Positions 9,931 to 21,895 of a stretch of 64,000 nucleotides of DNA are shown here, piece after piece (positions within the stretch are counted from its first letter, which is position 1; each line of letters begins with the position of its first letter). The notes under the pieces were generated by a model. It worked only from the letters and a program-made list of their open reading frames with translations. It ran no database searches and was not told the DNA's origin. Source of the stretch: Allolobophora icterica (taxonomy: Eukaryota; Annelida; Clitellata; Crassiclitellata; Lumbricidae); assembly GCA_963556255.1 (NCBI GenBank), contig OY744609.1, positions 1,222,216 to 1,286,215 on the forward strand, read 5' to 3'. The position numbers were made by a program, and so were the translations under genes.

Positions 9931-11600
9931 CCAATTTAGTGCAGGACCAGAAATCCCAATCAGTGCTAGAGATCATGAAGAATAGGCAATGACCCACGGG
10001 ATACAAAGCGAATGGTTCAAGACAGATTTAAATATATACAAATACGACATTTTAAAGGTGTGTTAAATGAAGCTATTATTTAGCGTGCAACCATGCAATT
10101 TTCAACACGATCTTTCGACCGAGCCTTACAAAACGTAACTTATTCTAACTCTGCGCATTTTTAATCCTCAGTTTAACGACATCTCAAGGCCAATTTTGCT
10201 GTTGACGTCATATCGTGCATTAACAACTGCGCAAAAAACATGTGAACTAAACTATGCAGGTAGCTAACATGGGTGCTATAATTGCACTTTTAAACTAGCG
10301 TTTTCCTCCTTTCTTCAGGCTTTGGACTAGCACTACCACAGGTGGGGTCTTGGCAGGGTTTGGGGATGTATGGATCCAGATTCAAACAACATCTTTTGGC
10401 AACAGAGGTCGTAGACATCGACAGAAATTATTTTGATAAGTTTTCAACAAAACGCTGAGCTGGATGGATGGATCCAGAGTATAACCACGTCTTATAGCAA
10501 CAAAGGATGTTGACTTCGACAGAAATTAGTTTCTCATATTACAGCTCAAATTAATACTTGCGATTTGCGCAAGATTTCCTCATCAAGATGAATCCATAAA
10601 ATCCTTAGTTTCCAAAATTCACTTTCGCAAGAGCATTGTTTCAACAAGAACATTAGCACACAACTGGCGCGCGTTCGAAGTATATATAGCATAGAATAAT
10701 AGTATGTAAAAGGTGTTCAAGCGGACGTGTACACTTCCCAAGCCAGTATTGACGTTTAGCGACATCTGACGAGTACCAGGGCCTTTGACGGTCATTTAGC
10801 TTATACTTATAGATCAGGAATCTGTGATAATCTTTTCGATCAAAGGGATTCCAAGAATTTAACGAAATCTTAAGGAATCAAACCTCTTCATATCCAAGGA
10901 AATGAGCATGCGATATACATAAATTAGTTGCGAGGTCGTTAACTTGGATGAGCCTCTAATTAATTGTTGTAAGGAAAAGTAATTCGAAATCATCGGTCCG
11001 GAGATTCTAGTTTATACTGGAGGCTAATGCAAAAAAATAATGATTTGACGCTGGAGGCGCCAGTGTAACCACAATGCACACCAGAATCGACCTTTGACTT
11101 TGAACACCTCTTTTGACGGATTTATAATGAAATATAAAAGAGCTTGGCGCATGGCGCGCATTATCTTAACCGACTATACAACTGTAACAGTGCAATACCA
11201 AACGACCGATGAGAATTGTTCAAAAATAATTAAAATATAATTTTCGCCTCATATTCGACTTTATGTTGACTTAGGACTGGCACCACAGATAGTAGTTGTG
11301 GAATTCAATTTAATGTAATTGGAAAAAAGTGTGTGGCGCCTCGTTGCGTGAGAACTCTAGTCCGCTGCGGTTTCTTACTATTATTAGGTTTTCTCGAATT
11401 TATAACTATATATCTATAAATGCGACTGGATATCATCTCTAGATGAATTTTTGGAATCTGAATCTGGTAGTTTTGTTTGATGGTCGTCTCGGACTCATCG
11501 TTGCATCGTCAACAGCCCCTACCTAATAAGTTCAGATTTTGTCACGTTGTTTCTTTTCAACGACTGGATTATAACTTTATAGTTTTGAGGTGGACAGTGA
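9931..11600. repeat. Dispersed mosaic
   Basis: No gene. Contains Box 1 forward (CATTTTAAAGGTGTGTTAAA, about 10050-10069), Box 2 variants (TTTAACGACATCTCAAGGCC at 10172-10191), a partial Box 3 (about 10300-10350), a second Box 1 (TAAAAGGTGTTCAAGCGGAC, about 10707-10726), a J module (10745-10900) and a reverse Box 1 (GAACACCTCTTTTGACGG, 11102-11119). Confidence 0.6.
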
Positions 11601-11609
11601 ACAACATTA

Positions 11610-12236
11610 TGCCTTTAAACGGAATACTAATGGAGGTACCGCCAACGCCAACTTTCACGTATACGTCTGAGCAGATTCGTTCGTATTATTCTCACAATCA
11701 TCGTGTTTGCCGTCCAACAAGAAAAGTTCTTTTCCAATTTCGACTATGGCGGCCTGCGTCAGCCCACGGCCCTCTGGAGAGGGCCATGGTCAGCCCGTGC
11801 TCGGGACTCCTTTCCTCCTCTACCACCGGTTTCTGCTGCTGCTGTCCGGCTGCGGGACGGGGCTGATTCGGTGCCTACACCATCGTCCACGTGCACCTCG
11901 TCGTCTTCGTCAGCTTCTTCTCCGACCAAGTCTTCGTCTTCCAGTCGAGATAGCGTCCGCCTTGCCACTTGGAATATTCGCTCCTTGCGGAACAAATACG
12001 TTACTATTGCAGATACGATACTCTCTAACGATCATGGCTTCCTATTGGTTACCGAATCGTGGCACCATTCCTCAATGGATGTCGCCCTGCCTCTTCTCCC
12101 CTCCCTCGCCGTTTCAATTCTAAACACCATCCACTTTAGCCGTCTGACTCTCTGCCTGATTAACTCTTTGGCTCTTGACCTGGAACCGATTTCGCTTTCA
12201 ATGCCTATCGATTATGATTTGACTAAGCGCCTGTGA
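11610..12236 (+). pseudogene. LINE ORF2 N-terminus: apurinic endonuclease start
   Basis: Two overlapping frames carry consecutive parts of a retrotransposon polyprotein. The first has RKVLFQFRLWRPA (about 11720-11760), typical of the segment before the endonuclease. The second holds a Ser-rich linker, then RLATWNIRSLRNKY and LLVTESWHH, the first two catalytic blocks (Asn and Glu) of an APE-type endonuclease. Coding similarity stops soon after TESWHH, so later endonuclease blocks and RT are missing. A frameshift near 11760 separates the parts. Confidence 0.75.
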
Positions 12237-12379
12237 ATGAGCTGCATGGTTCCGACTTCGCTTTTTTGGTCGTTGGAGAAATCTCGAGATTACGATAAGA
12301 CTTTTGATTATTTCTTCGCATTTAGGACTGCAAACTTTGTGTTATATAGATTATTCAGAGATCAATGGGCTGTTTCGTT

Positions 12380-13330
12380 ACGTTTGCCTATATATTGCTT
12401 GTAATGAAAACGTTTCAAAGGTGTCCAAATTACGTTTACTCCTCACAACTATTATCGATGTTTAGCGACATATGACGACTGCCTGGGCCTTTGGTGTACA
12501 CTTAGCCTATACTTATAGATACGGAATCGATAAGATCTCTTTGATTGATAGGATTCCAAAGATTTAGCGAAATCTTAGGGCATTACACGCCGTTGATGTC
12601 GAGATGAAAAATATTTTATCTTATCTTATCTTATGATTCTTATCTTATCTTATCTTATATGATTATTTATAAAGCGCCTCTCACAGAATAGACTATTCAG
12701 AGGCGCTCCCAGCGTGTTAGCCCCTAGGGAAAAGAAATGTCTATAGGCAGCGGAGAGAAGAGGGCGAGATCCCAAGCAATATCTTGCTACGGAAAGAGGG
12801 GCAGGTCATTCCATAGGTAAGGGCCAAGGATGGCAAAAGCATGATGCTGAGCCATCGAAGTCCTTGCGCGAGGGACAAGTAGATCAAGGCGCTCAGCAGA
12901 CCGAAGTTTTCGCGTGTGGAAAATCTCTGACATGCAGCAGTTGAGGATGAATTCTCGAGAAACCACATTATGTTACTTATAGTAAAATAGTATCGGATCT
13001 CGGAAAACATTTAAAAAGTCCAATATATTCTGTTCTCTCAGTAAAAAATATCCGTTGTTTAACAGCATCTGCCGTTGCAGGGCCATTTTGATAAAATTCA
13101 ATGACAATTAGTAAGTTATCGCATTGAGCGTGTTTTAGACTTATATAGACTTAAAGGAAACCTTGTTAAAGGTGTTCACGAGGATGCACTCATTTCACAC
13201 AGAAATATCGCTGTTTAACGACATCTGACGATTGAAATAGGTTCAAAGACGGTTTGTTACCAATTCGATTGGAATGTCTTGAAAACATTTCACCGTAACA
13301 TAGCTGGTAAATAATCTGATCAGAATAAGC
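12380..13330 (+). repeat. Long ordered repeat, copy 1 (interrupted)
   Basis: Order: Box 1 (CAAAGGTGTCCAAATTACG), TTTAGCGACATATGACGACT, J module, GATGAAAAATATTTTAT, GTGGAAAATCTCTGACATGC, AACAGCATCTGCCGTTGCAG, second Box 1 (GTTAAAGGTGTTCACGAGG), TTTAACGACATCTGACGATT. The same order is found uninterrupted at 24540-25350 and in part at 15900-16480. The interval 12604-12910 is an insertion by comparison with the 24.54-kb copy. Confidence 0.8.
12604..12910 (-). pseudogene. LINE 3' end inserted in the long repeat
   Basis: Minus-strand remnant ending in a (TTATC)n/(GATAA)n simple tail at 12604-12660. Reading the minus strand gives RTSMAQHHAFAILGPYLWND, the conserved C-terminal LINE segment, then the 3' UTR hairpin GAGCGCCTCTG ... 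AGAGGCGCTTTATAA. The hairpin matches that of the LINEs at 19.6, 23.4 and 45 kb. Confidence 0.7.
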
Positions 13331-13740
13331 AACTGGTTAGTTGCCGTTTTCAGTAACAAAACTGATTGGTGTATCCCTCCTTCCATTCTACTAATACGAG
13401 ATTTCGTTAAGACTTACACACCTTATTTTAAGTTGCCAATTCTTACTTAAATTTCGGTGTGTTCGGCTGAATAGCTAGTGTAACTACAGCTCGCGAGAAA
13501 AGAAAATTTAATGAAATGTATCCTTTTTTAGTAATTGGATAAAGTTGTTTGACAAATAAAAAATGTAGATGTAACAACACAACATTAGTGCGCTGGTAGA
13601 AACAACTGATAGCAAATCAGATGACCATCAGATGCCACGTATCACCAAACGATAGCATGTTTGTTGCTACATAATTGTCCTGGACACTTATGCATGCTTT
13701 CGTCCTGAGCCTCCTTGACTATTACTCCTCTTGTTTTTGG
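13331..13740. other. Mosaic with LTR/PBS-like motif
   Basis: A reverse Box 1-like site (ACACACCTTATTTTAAGTT, about 13416-13434). Near 13577-13600 lies AACACAACATTAGTGCGCTG, similar to sequences at 31.73 and 56.75 kb. No gene seen. Confidence 0.35.
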
Positions 13741-13744
13741 TCCC

Positions 13745-14010
13745 CTATTGGCGCCTTTTCCAGAACTGATCGGACATCCCAATAAATGCGGGATGTACTG
13801 CACTGGCTTCCTTTCCCACAGCGCATCTCATTGAGGGTAGCGTCTCCGGTGTAGAGGTGTCCCTCTGGCTGGCGCCCTCTTACCTACGTGAACTCTGCTG
13901 CCCTGTGTCCTCTTGCATTGGCGAGCCTTCTCTGTGCTTGGTGACTTGTTGGTCCCATTTGCCCTATCCGCTACCACCAGGCACCATTGTAACACGAATG
14001 CTCGCTGGCA
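13745..14010 (+). pseudogene. LINE C-terminal remnant
   Basis: Frameshifted remnant on the plus strand, with translations close to YLRELCCPVSS and GDLLVPFALSATTR. These correspond to the YLRELC and VPFARTAT landmarks of the better preserved copies at 21.9 and 23.4 kb. Followed at 14022-14066 by a reverse Box 1 with CTATATAAAATG. Confidence 0.65.
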
Positions 14011-14066
14011 TAAATTATTGAATTTTAAACACCTCTTTTAAAGCTACACAACTTCTATATAAAATG

Positions 14067-14427
14067 CGAAGTCACTCGCTAATTGATTCACTGTGACTTC
14101 GTTGTCGAGGACGTCGACTGTTGTTTGGTTATTTGCTATAATTACGCTATTATGTTTCTGCACATGAGGCTGCTATAGCGAGTGTACTGAAGTAACTCTC
14201 TTATTAACATAATATGCTGTGGTTGCAGCCAGGCGTTACCTACTGCCTGTACCGCGGAATCGCAGTGTCAGTAGTCTCATTCTTTGTGTACAGTGAGTGA
14301 ACGTTAACATATTATTTTTGAATGTTGTCGATAGACCTATTACACTATTCGTATTCGTAGTCGGCCGAATACTTGGTCCAATTATTCGTTTTCGGCCGAA
14401 TATTGATAATCACCTATTCGGTTCGGC

Positions 14428-14460
<33 letters not shown>

Positions 14461-14540
14461 CAATTGGAAATTCGTAATGCCTAATATCAATTCCTATGTA
14501 TCTAGTTACATCCTATAAGGTAAATCGATTTTGAAATCAT
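14067..14540. other. Unassigned, with CGGCCGAATA palindromes and (TAA)n
   Basis: No gene. Between 14345 and 14420 several ATTCG and TCGGCCGAATA motifs form overlapping palindromes, followed by a (TAA)n run at 14430-14457. This may be a decayed retroposon end; not assigned. Confidence 0.35.
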
Positions 14541-14880
14541 CGATCTTCCCCTCGGGGTCCGTAGAGTAATGGATAACACACTGGCGTGAAGTGCAGAAGG
14601 TACCAAGATCGAATCCCGTAGCCCTCCATAAGGTTTACTCAGCCTTCCACTCGCTAGGTGGATGATTAAATGAAGAGTAGGCCCATGATGGCGCCGTTTG
14701 GCTGCCGCTTAAATACAGTTATATTCGACTCCTGTAAAACTGTTATCATGTGCTACTACTCTATACATGTATGTAAGGCGCCCTGTGTGGCTGCCGTTTC
14801 TACTATATGTATGTTCACTGTACAGAGCAGTGCGGTTAGAAGGCGCTTAATTAAGAAAAGATATTATTATTAATAAGATA
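14541..14880 (+). mobile_element. tRNA-derived SINE, family SINE2
   Basis: The 5' part resembles a tRNA: GTAGAGTAATGGATAACAC (box A-like) and AGATCGAATCCCG (box B-like) 35-40 bases apart. The body includes GGCGCCGTTTGGCTGCCG and TACATGTATGTAAGGCGCCC; the 3' end reads AGAAGGCGCTTAATTAAG and then an ATT-rich tail. Other copies: 26290-27000 (minus) and 35210-35481 plus its tail (variant). Confidence 0.8.
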
Positions 14881-15900
14881 TCGTTGAACACTGGACAAAA
14901 ACGTGAAATTATATATGGATGAACTGTGTGCATATTGTGCACCAGCAAACCGTCTATTTTGAACACCGCTTTTAATAACTTTTCGTGTGTTATATAAATT
15001 AATTCGGATTCAACCACATTACACATTAAACATAATAATGAATAAAATAATTTCTGTCGACGTCTACGGCCTTTGTTGCCACAAGATGTCATTAAAATCT
15101 GGAACGAACAAAAATCCACATTCCTATGATTTGGAACTTATGTTAGCCAATGATTCAATATACTTTTCCTGCGTAACATTAGCATTGCAAAGGTTATCAG
15201 AGGAACTTTAAAAGAAACTTCTCACATCCTCAACCGACTTAGATACATCGTTACCTTCTATGTCTCCCTCTGAGCCTTCAGCTTCTTTAAACCAACGTCC
15301 AAAGAGGTTGATGACAAGATTTTATTGAGTTTCCTATTGTGCATCTGATTTCTCTTTTTCATTGATGTTCTTGCTCATCGACAAATCGCCTGAGTTCGAA
15401 GAACTAGATGAGATGTCGAAAGCTTATTTTGTTTGTTTTTCTTCCCATTTCGGATTTATTTGTGTAAATTAAGTGAGAAAAATTTCATTTCATAAAACGC
15501 CACATATAAAGTTTTCCGCAAAAAGCGAAACCATATCTTTCTCACAACTACAATCAATCATCATTTCTTCGCGTTTTTGACAATTTATTTGCGAAAACAT
15601 TGTCTGATAATGACGAATCCATAAATTCCATAAGGTTTCCAAAGCTTTCTTGCCGCAAAGAACGTTACTGTTTGCCGAGAAACTAGAAGTCAGCTGGAGG
15701 AGGATCCAGAGTTTAGCGACATCTTACGGCAACAAAGCGCGTTGACGTCGACAGATGGTTGGCTAGTTGCTGTTTAACGACACTGTCATAACAATTATGA
15801 TTAGCGGCGTCCTCCTCCTTTATCCAGGCTTTGGACTGGCACTACCACACTACCTCCCTGGAGAGGCGTTATATAAATGTCCGTCATGAATAAATATGAA
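14881..15900. repeat. Dispersed mosaic
   Basis: No gene. Reverse Box 1 (GAACACCGCTTTTAATAAC, 14961-14979, with TTATATAAAT), a reverse Box 2 (CCTTTGTTGCCACAAGATGT, about 15070-15089), a forward Box 2 (GTTTAGCGACATCTTACGGC, 15711-15730) and Box 3 (15763-15860, GCTTTGGACTGGCACTACCA). About 15210-15700 shows nothing else recognisable. Confidence 0.55.
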
Positions 15901-16480
15901 AATAGTTTATGCACTTTTACGTGTGCAGAAGGATTGACTTACGAAACCACTTATGCTATATGTGATCAAAATTGAATCGGATCTTAGCAAACATTTAAAA
16001 TGTCTAAGGCCAGGTTCTGTGAGTAAACAGTAAAAGTATCCATTGTTTAACAGCATCCACCGTTGCAAGTGATCACCTTATTCGGTCAGGTTAATCGAAG
16101 TCCTGTCCGCTTAGGGGCAGTATAACAGTTGAACGACATCTTATGACATCAAAGGGCGTTGATGTCGACCTTACCTTATCTCACAACGAGAGGTTTTCGA
16201 TTCAGTTGACAACGCCTTTTTAACGAAGCCAATATGGATGATTTACTATTATGTTGTGCGCGTTTACTTATATATCGTGTAGAATGACGCCGTGTTAAAG
16301 GTGTCCAAGTGGACGTTCTCATTTCACATAGAAGTATCGACATTATGTGACATCTGACTACTTTAATAGACCTAACGATGACTTTCTATCAATTCAATTG
16401 GATTGTATTTCAAAACGCAACTTAACAAAGTTTTATGGCATCAAAAGCCATTGACGTCGACAGAAATTTCTTTTGGGACT
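15900..16480 (+). repeat. Long ordered repeat, partial copy
   Basis: Shares block order with 12.9-13.3 kb and 24.8-25.2 kb: AACAGCATCCACCGTTGCAA, Box 2 (GAACGACATCTTATGACATC), TTTTTAACGAAGCC, Box 1 (GTTAAAGGTGTCCAAGTGG) and CATTTCACATAGAAGTATCG. A further Box 2 follows near 16430. Confidence 0.7.
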
Positions 16481-16916
16481 GTCACCACATCTAGATTTAT
16501 TAATATCAAATACTCATCTAATTAGAGTTGTAATTTACACTAATTTCCTAGTCACCATCTTCGCTGGTACTGGACGCTTATGTATAAAATAAATGGTTGG
16601 GTGCAGGAGGCATCACTCTACCCAAAATGCTAACGTTGCCGATCGTTGTTTCAACACCTCTTTTAAAGCTTTACTTGGCTTTATATAAAATTAAAATACA
16701 ATGCACAATTATCTCGCGCTGGGGTTGTGTTATAAGTTTACTTTTGAAATGCATTGTTATCTATTAATCTAATATAATCTGCAGCCAATGGAACGGTGAG
16801 AACTGTTGAAATTAATTTCTGTCGATTTCAACCGCCTTTGCTGTCATAAGACGTCGTTAAACACTGGACACTACTGCAAAAAAATTAATGACTGAATGAG
16901 ACAGACAGACAGACAG
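16481..16916 (-). repeat. Box 1 and Box 2 modules, minus orientation
   Basis: Reverse Box 1 (CAACACCTCTTTTAAAGC at 16653-16670, CTTTATATAAAA) and reverse Box 2 (TGTCATAAGACGTCGTTAAA, 16842-16861). A short TCTAATATAATCTGC remnant lies between. Confidence 0.6.
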
Positions 16917-16947
16917 ACATACATACATACATACATACATACATACA

Positions 16948-16977
<30 letters not shown>
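16917..16977. repeat. (CATA)n microsatellite
   Basis: About fifteen tandem CATA units preceded by (ACAG)n. Directly adjoins the TTTA-rich tail of the minus-strand SINE. Confidence 0.95.
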
Positions 16978-16980
<3 letters not shown>

Positions 16981-17228
16981 TTATTTATTTATTTATTTTA
17001 TTTATTTATTCCGGATATTTCTATAGCGCCTCTCGAAGTCAACTACTACTCAGAGGCGCTCCCGACTACAGCATTTCATATTGTGCCGGAATTTTCACGC
17101 CGAAGCGCTACGAGCAATTGCGAGTGAAGGACTTGCCCAAGGTCCGTACGCAGCGGCTAGAGTGGGATTCGAACCTGCAACCCTCCGGTCACAAGGCGCC
17201 GAACTTACCCCTGAGCCACCACGTCCCA
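16978..17228 (-). mobile_element. tRNA-derived SINE, family SINE1, minus copy
   Basis: Reading the minus strand: tRNA-like head with TGGCTCAGGGG (box A) and GGTTCGAATCC (box B, complement at 17165-17175), a central GGACCTTGGGCAAGTCCTTC, then the hairpin GAGCGCCTCTGAGTAG ... GAGAGGCGCTATAGAAAT and a (TAAA)n tail. The plus copy is at 53346-53585. Confidence 0.9.
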
Positions 17229-17640
<412 letters not shown>

Positions 17641-17650
17641 GTTGTGAGTA

Positions 17651-17651
<1 letters not shown>

Positions 17652-17740
<89 letters not shown>
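17652..17740. repeat. (TA)n microsatellite
   Basis: Pure TA run of about 89 bp. Confidence 0.98.
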
Positions 17741-17743
<3 letters not shown>

Positions 17744-17789
17744 TTGCAACTTAGAAAGGACATAATTACCGCACGAATACTATCATAAA

Positions 17790-18190
17790 TGACTGCATTG
17801 GCTGAGAATCCAAGTATACCCATTCATTTAAAGATCTTTGACTGACATCCAACTCTCTAGCATTATTCCCATCCAACGTAGCTTCGAAAACTCCTCCACC
17901 AAATCATCCCGAATGCATATAGGCATTCCATCCACGATTCCACAACATACTAGCTATACGCGCCTCCGCATTGGCCGGTTCCCAACTAATGAATACTCAT
18001 CAACAATGACGTCATTACTCTTGCGTTGTTGTTGTCACCTGAAGCGACCGTCGTTTGATGCTCTACAACCACAATATGGGGAGTACGTAGAACATCTGAG
18101 GTCCATACTCAATTACTCATCCCTCCAATCCTTCACTTCGGCTGAAAAGTCGTCTCGTTTGTTTATCAGACTGAAACTTGTACAGTAAGA
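17790..18190 (+). pseudogene. LINE-C remnant
   Basis: Starts with GACTGCATTGGCTGAGAATC, the usual entry of LINE-C copies, and holds CATCCAACGTAGCTTCGAAA. Coding similarity is weak and frameshifted. The right half (about 17930-18180) diverges from other copies. Confidence 0.45.
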
Positions 18191-18659
18191 ATCAATTGAC
18201 TAAGCATAACCGATTAAGCATAACGATTACGCGAATCGTAGGTACACGGATGCACCATCAATAAAGTACAGCTGACAAAATCTTAATATGCGCAAAATTG
18301 TGCATCGTATGTAGGGGCCTATTACAATATGGGACCAATCATATCAAGTGTACAGGATGAGAATTGTCGGGGGCGTTGGGGTTCAACCCCCTAGTCTTTC
18401 TTAGGACCTCCACAGTTAAGTCTTCATTGTACACCCCAGAGGGGTGTACATTTGTGATAGTGTGATATTGTGCATATAGATATCATTTCAGCATTTTCTT
18501 TCACAATTGACTTTGTTGGTTAATAGTAAAGTAGTGCTCTAATTTATTGTAGAAGCTCCCTCATCTTAACAGTTACAAAATTTACGAATATCTAAAAATA
18601 TATCTCAGAATACAACCATTTTAAAGGTGTGTAAAGTGAAGCTATTAATTCTTTTAGAC
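18191..18659. other. Palindrome-rich stretch and Box 1
   Basis: Two strong inverted repeats: GGGGTTCAACCCC near 18378-18390 and TGTACACCCCAGAGGGGTGTA at 18428-18448. They may belong to a small MITE between about 18345 and 18450. Box 1 forward at 18610-18640 (CATTTTAAAGGTGTGTAAAG). No gene. Confidence 0.45.
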
Positions 18660-19089
18660 CAGGGGTGGCAAATCTTTTGCACATTGGGCCTCATTAAAGG
18701 CCAACAAAATTCGGAGGGCCGGGTTAAAATTTTAAACTTTTAATCACGACTAACATCCAAAAACAGTACTTATTTAAAATCAAATATGCTTTGGCTGTTG
18801 CTAGTGAGATGTATGCATCTGTGAACTTGTACTAACAAGTCTCCCATAATCTGGAGTGATTGCACTGGTTGCAATTCGCAGTATTGAGTTCAAGTTTAGA
18901 TCAGTTAGGCCTAACTGAGATCTGTACTTGGTTTGTTCGTTATGAAAGACGAGATCAGAATAGTATGTAAGAAAGCAGTGCCATGTGAGTAAAACGAGGA
19001 TAATTTCTCGCGGTCTAAATTTTGTGATCTAATTGAATTCCTTGAATAATTGTGCGGGCCAGATAAAAAGTGTTGGCGAACCGGACCTG
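18660..19089. mobile_element. Probable hAT-derived MITE
   Basis: Starts CAGGGGTGGCAAATCTTTTG with GGGCC motifs, and ends with GCGGGCCAGATAAAAAG and a degenerate complement finishing CCTG. The ends and the GGGCC/GGCCC placement suit hAT elements. I find no intact 8-bp duplication, so it is old or my right boundary is off. Confidence 0.5.
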
Positions 19090-19590
19090 GCTCGATATAA
19101 CCTAGACTGAAGCCCTTTTAAGGTGTTCAGTTGGACTTCTGTTTTACTGCAGTATCAATGTTTAAGTCTGCGTTCTTCCATTCCTGAAATGCTCCGACCC
19201 TCTTCACAACCAGTCGCTCAGACTAATGTCGGACTTTAGGAACGATTTTAGACACTAAGATCAACTTTTCTTAATAAAGAAGTTAAAGCATTCGTTGATT
19301 TAGTGACATTTCATTTCTGTAAAGCTATATGAATTAAAACGTGCTAACAATGTCCAAGTGGACGTTGACTCAGCTTTTGCATTGGGAACTGCTCTGTAGC
19401 TGGATTATTCTTCAACTTTACGCTTTGGTTATGATATAGTCTAGAATGTAAAGCTTTTAAAGGTGTCTACTAGCTGAAGCGTTCCATTCAACGATATGTT
19501 TAAGACATTGTCTAGATGCCATAAGTGTCGTTAAACTGTAACCATTCAACTAATGAATCTGGTGTGAATACATACATCTTTATTGGATAT
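19090..19590 (+). repeat. Dispersed mosaic with two Box 1 sites
   Basis: Box 1 at about 19114-19130 (CCTTTTAAGGTGTTCAG) and 19457-19472 (TTTTAAAGGTGTCTAC), each preceded by GATATAAC or GATATAGTC. A LINE-C tail lies between, and a reverse Box 2-like GTCGTTAAACTGTAACC near 19530. Confidence 0.6.
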
Positions 19591-19599
19591 CGGCAGATG

Positions 19600-20070
19600 C
19601 CAGACTGATCGCCCCTCTTCCACGCTTCTCCCATATTTCCACACTCATGTTTGATCATCTTCACCGGTTTCCGCTTACTGCCCGCATCCAACTGAAGGTA
19701 CTTATCCTTATTTGCCGATCTTACCTGATACTTGCTCCTGAATACCTCTCTGACTCAATAATTATGTCTTCCCGTCTCATCTGGCTCCCTTCGCCGTCCT
19801 GGTTCCACTGATCGATTGACTTATTTGTACTCCGAATGAGAACGGCCGTGGCCCAGTCTCGTTCTTTTGTAAGTATTGTCCCTTCATTGTGGAATTAGCT
19901 TTCTCCTTCAGTCCGGGTTGCACTACTATCTGGTGGTTCTGCCACAGCTTTTCGTTGTCTTAAAAATAATGTGCCCATGTTCTCAAGGACTTTCGCACTG
20001 GGAGCGCCTCTGATTGGTGGGCATTGAGTAGAGGCGCTTTATAAGTTTTGAAATATAATACAATACAATA
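19600..20070 (+). pseudogene. LINE C-terminus with 3' UTR and tail
   Basis: Frame reading from about 19605 gives RLIAPLPRFSHIS, FPLTARIQLKVLIL and RTAVAQSRSFVSIVPSLWN, the conserved C-terminal order of CR1/L2-type LINEs, with scattered stops. The 3' UTR hairpin GAGCGCCTCTGATTGG ... GTAGAGGCGCTTTATAA (19999-20045) is followed by an (ATACA)n tail. Confidence 0.75.
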
Positions 20071-20440
20071 TCTGTATGTCAAATTACGAGTATGGTTATT
20101 GCTGTTAGTAGTAGTTTCCACTGTTTAACGACACCTTATGGCTGCTAAAGCCGTTAACGTCAACCTAAGTATCTTACCTATAGGACTATAATGTTAATGC
20201 ATAAAATCAATGATCCCCTTCCACAAGGCGCCATTTGCAACCTGAATGCTCGCCGATATCAATTGTTGACTTTAAACACCTCTCTTTAAGGTTTTACTAC
20301 TCTTATAAAAGCCTCATTCCTACACTTTCATTTAATTGCTCCATGTCTTTTATTGGAAAACTAGCTGTAACCCGTGAAAAATCACGGTATATAAAAAACA
20401 ATTATTATTGCAGTGATAACAATAACGTCATATTATAGGC
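20071..20440. repeat. Box 2 and reverse Box 1 modules
   Basis: Box 2 (GTTTAACGACACCTTATGGC, 20122-20141) followed by CTAAAGCCGTTAACGTCAAC, and a reverse Box 1 (TTTAAACACCTCTCTTTAAG, 20270-20289) with CTTATAAAAG. This Box 2 copy shows the empty form of the site carrying the SINE/LINE nest at 35.2-38.9 kb. Confidence 0.7.
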
Positions 20441-21000
20441 CTATAGCCGTCGTCAAGACAACCGTCGCCAAGGCGGCAGTATAGTGACGTCACAATAGTG
20501 TTTGTTACGGGACGGACAGACAGACGTACAACGGTTATTATGTTGTTTAATGGTCGATTGTTTGAACCACGAACATTTACGAAATACGAACTCATTATGA
20601 AATTTTATGCGAACTTTAAATCCGTGAAAGAATCTAATTTTCAGAAAAAAGCAGAGTTACATTTAACATAACATCCTTAAATAATGCGAAGAGCGGAATT
20701 GAAAAATCCCTCTAAACAGTTCTTCTGGGTCATGAATGGAAGTAACTCGCCTTTCAACAAATCCGTTCTCTGCTGAAGAATCAGAGGAACGAAAAAAGCG
20801 ACATCAGTTTTTGTCAAATTCTGCTGATGGCAGATGGGGCTGGAGACGAAGTACAAAATGACCGTTGGTTTAAAACCTCTTTAAAGGGTTTTCTTATAAT
20901 GTACATGTATATAAGGCGAACAGTTATCAGTAACGATTACATTTCGATGCCAGTGCATTTTACTTATGAAATGAAATATCGTCATCAGGGCCTCATATAA
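20441..21000 (+). repeat. E-family repeat
   Basis: Ordered blocks shared with 27.0-27.33, 28.67-29.1, 32.1-32.4, 44.1-44.3, 52.96-53.1, 57.8-57.97 and 63.83-64.0 kb: ACGAACTCATTATGAAATTT, GAGGAACGAAAAAAGCGACA, GCAGATGGGGCTGGAGACGA, and a Box 1 (AAAACCTCTTTAAAGGG). Confidence 0.7.
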
Positions 21001-21545
21001 TCTAATCTACTATAATCAAGTCTAATCTAATCTGATCCAATCTAGTTCAATCCAATGATTTCTATAGCGCCGTTATAATAAACTCCAATACATCAGTCGA
21101 TGGTCGTTTCGAGTAAAATCTTAACTAATGAATCATTATCCACTGGAGAAGCAATTAGGTCAAAGTCACAAACTGTCCTACTATACATTCACAATTAGGT
21201 CAAATGATCATATCACTCCTATCTTGAATGATTGCATTGGCTGAAAATCTCCAAACGCTTTCAGTCGCAAGGTCATTCGTTCATCTGTAACTCCCTGGCA
21301 AATGCTCCCATCTTCGCAAAGTCTCAACCACCCAATCACCCGATCATACCCTTTCCATTTCAGGACTTCATCCCCCCATGTAATTACTCATCTTGTTTTC
21401 TCGAACCAATCCCTATGCCACTCTGAAACGATCTCCCTCATGAATTCCGAAATTTCTCCGTTCCTCTTTCCATTCAATCGTTGAAACGAATGTCAGATGA
21501 AAGTAAAGATATCAAGAGACTAAGATCAATTTCTCTGGATCTAAG
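21000..21545 (+). repeat. Short pentanucleotide seed followed by LINE-C
   Basis: 21000-21055 has about ten imperfect TCTAA/TCCAA units directly before GATTTCTATAGCGCCGTTAT. The LINE-C coding remnant follows (21225-21545: WLKISKRFQSQGHSFICNSL, then LWN-like region). Same order as at 27.39, 29.14, 32.43 and 62.67 kb. Confidence 0.7.
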
Positions 21546-21599
21546 TCGTTGCAGATCGATGCGACCCACTCAACTGTATCACATCTAACCTGTTTTGTT

Positions 21600-21785
21600 T
21601 CTTTATTTTTCATAAGTATAATTATATTAACACTACAACTAAAATTAATAAAAACAATAATAATAATAAATCAAATTAATAATAATTATTGCTATTGTTA
21701 TTATAATTATTAAAATTGTTTGTTTTTTGTTTCGTTAGGACCTATATATTTTCCTACTATTAAGTTCACTATCATAACAACAACT

Positions 21786-21847
<62 letters not shown>

Positions 21848-21895
21848 AACTACTACTCTTCAATTCAATTCAATTCAATCAAGCATTCAAGGAAG
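21600..21895. repeat. AT-rich and (ACA)n microsatellites
   Basis: (AAT)-rich sequence 21640-21710, (ACA)n at 21776-21847, and (TTCAA)n at 21859-21880, which lies where the tail of the minus-strand LINE at 21896 would be. Confidence 0.9.
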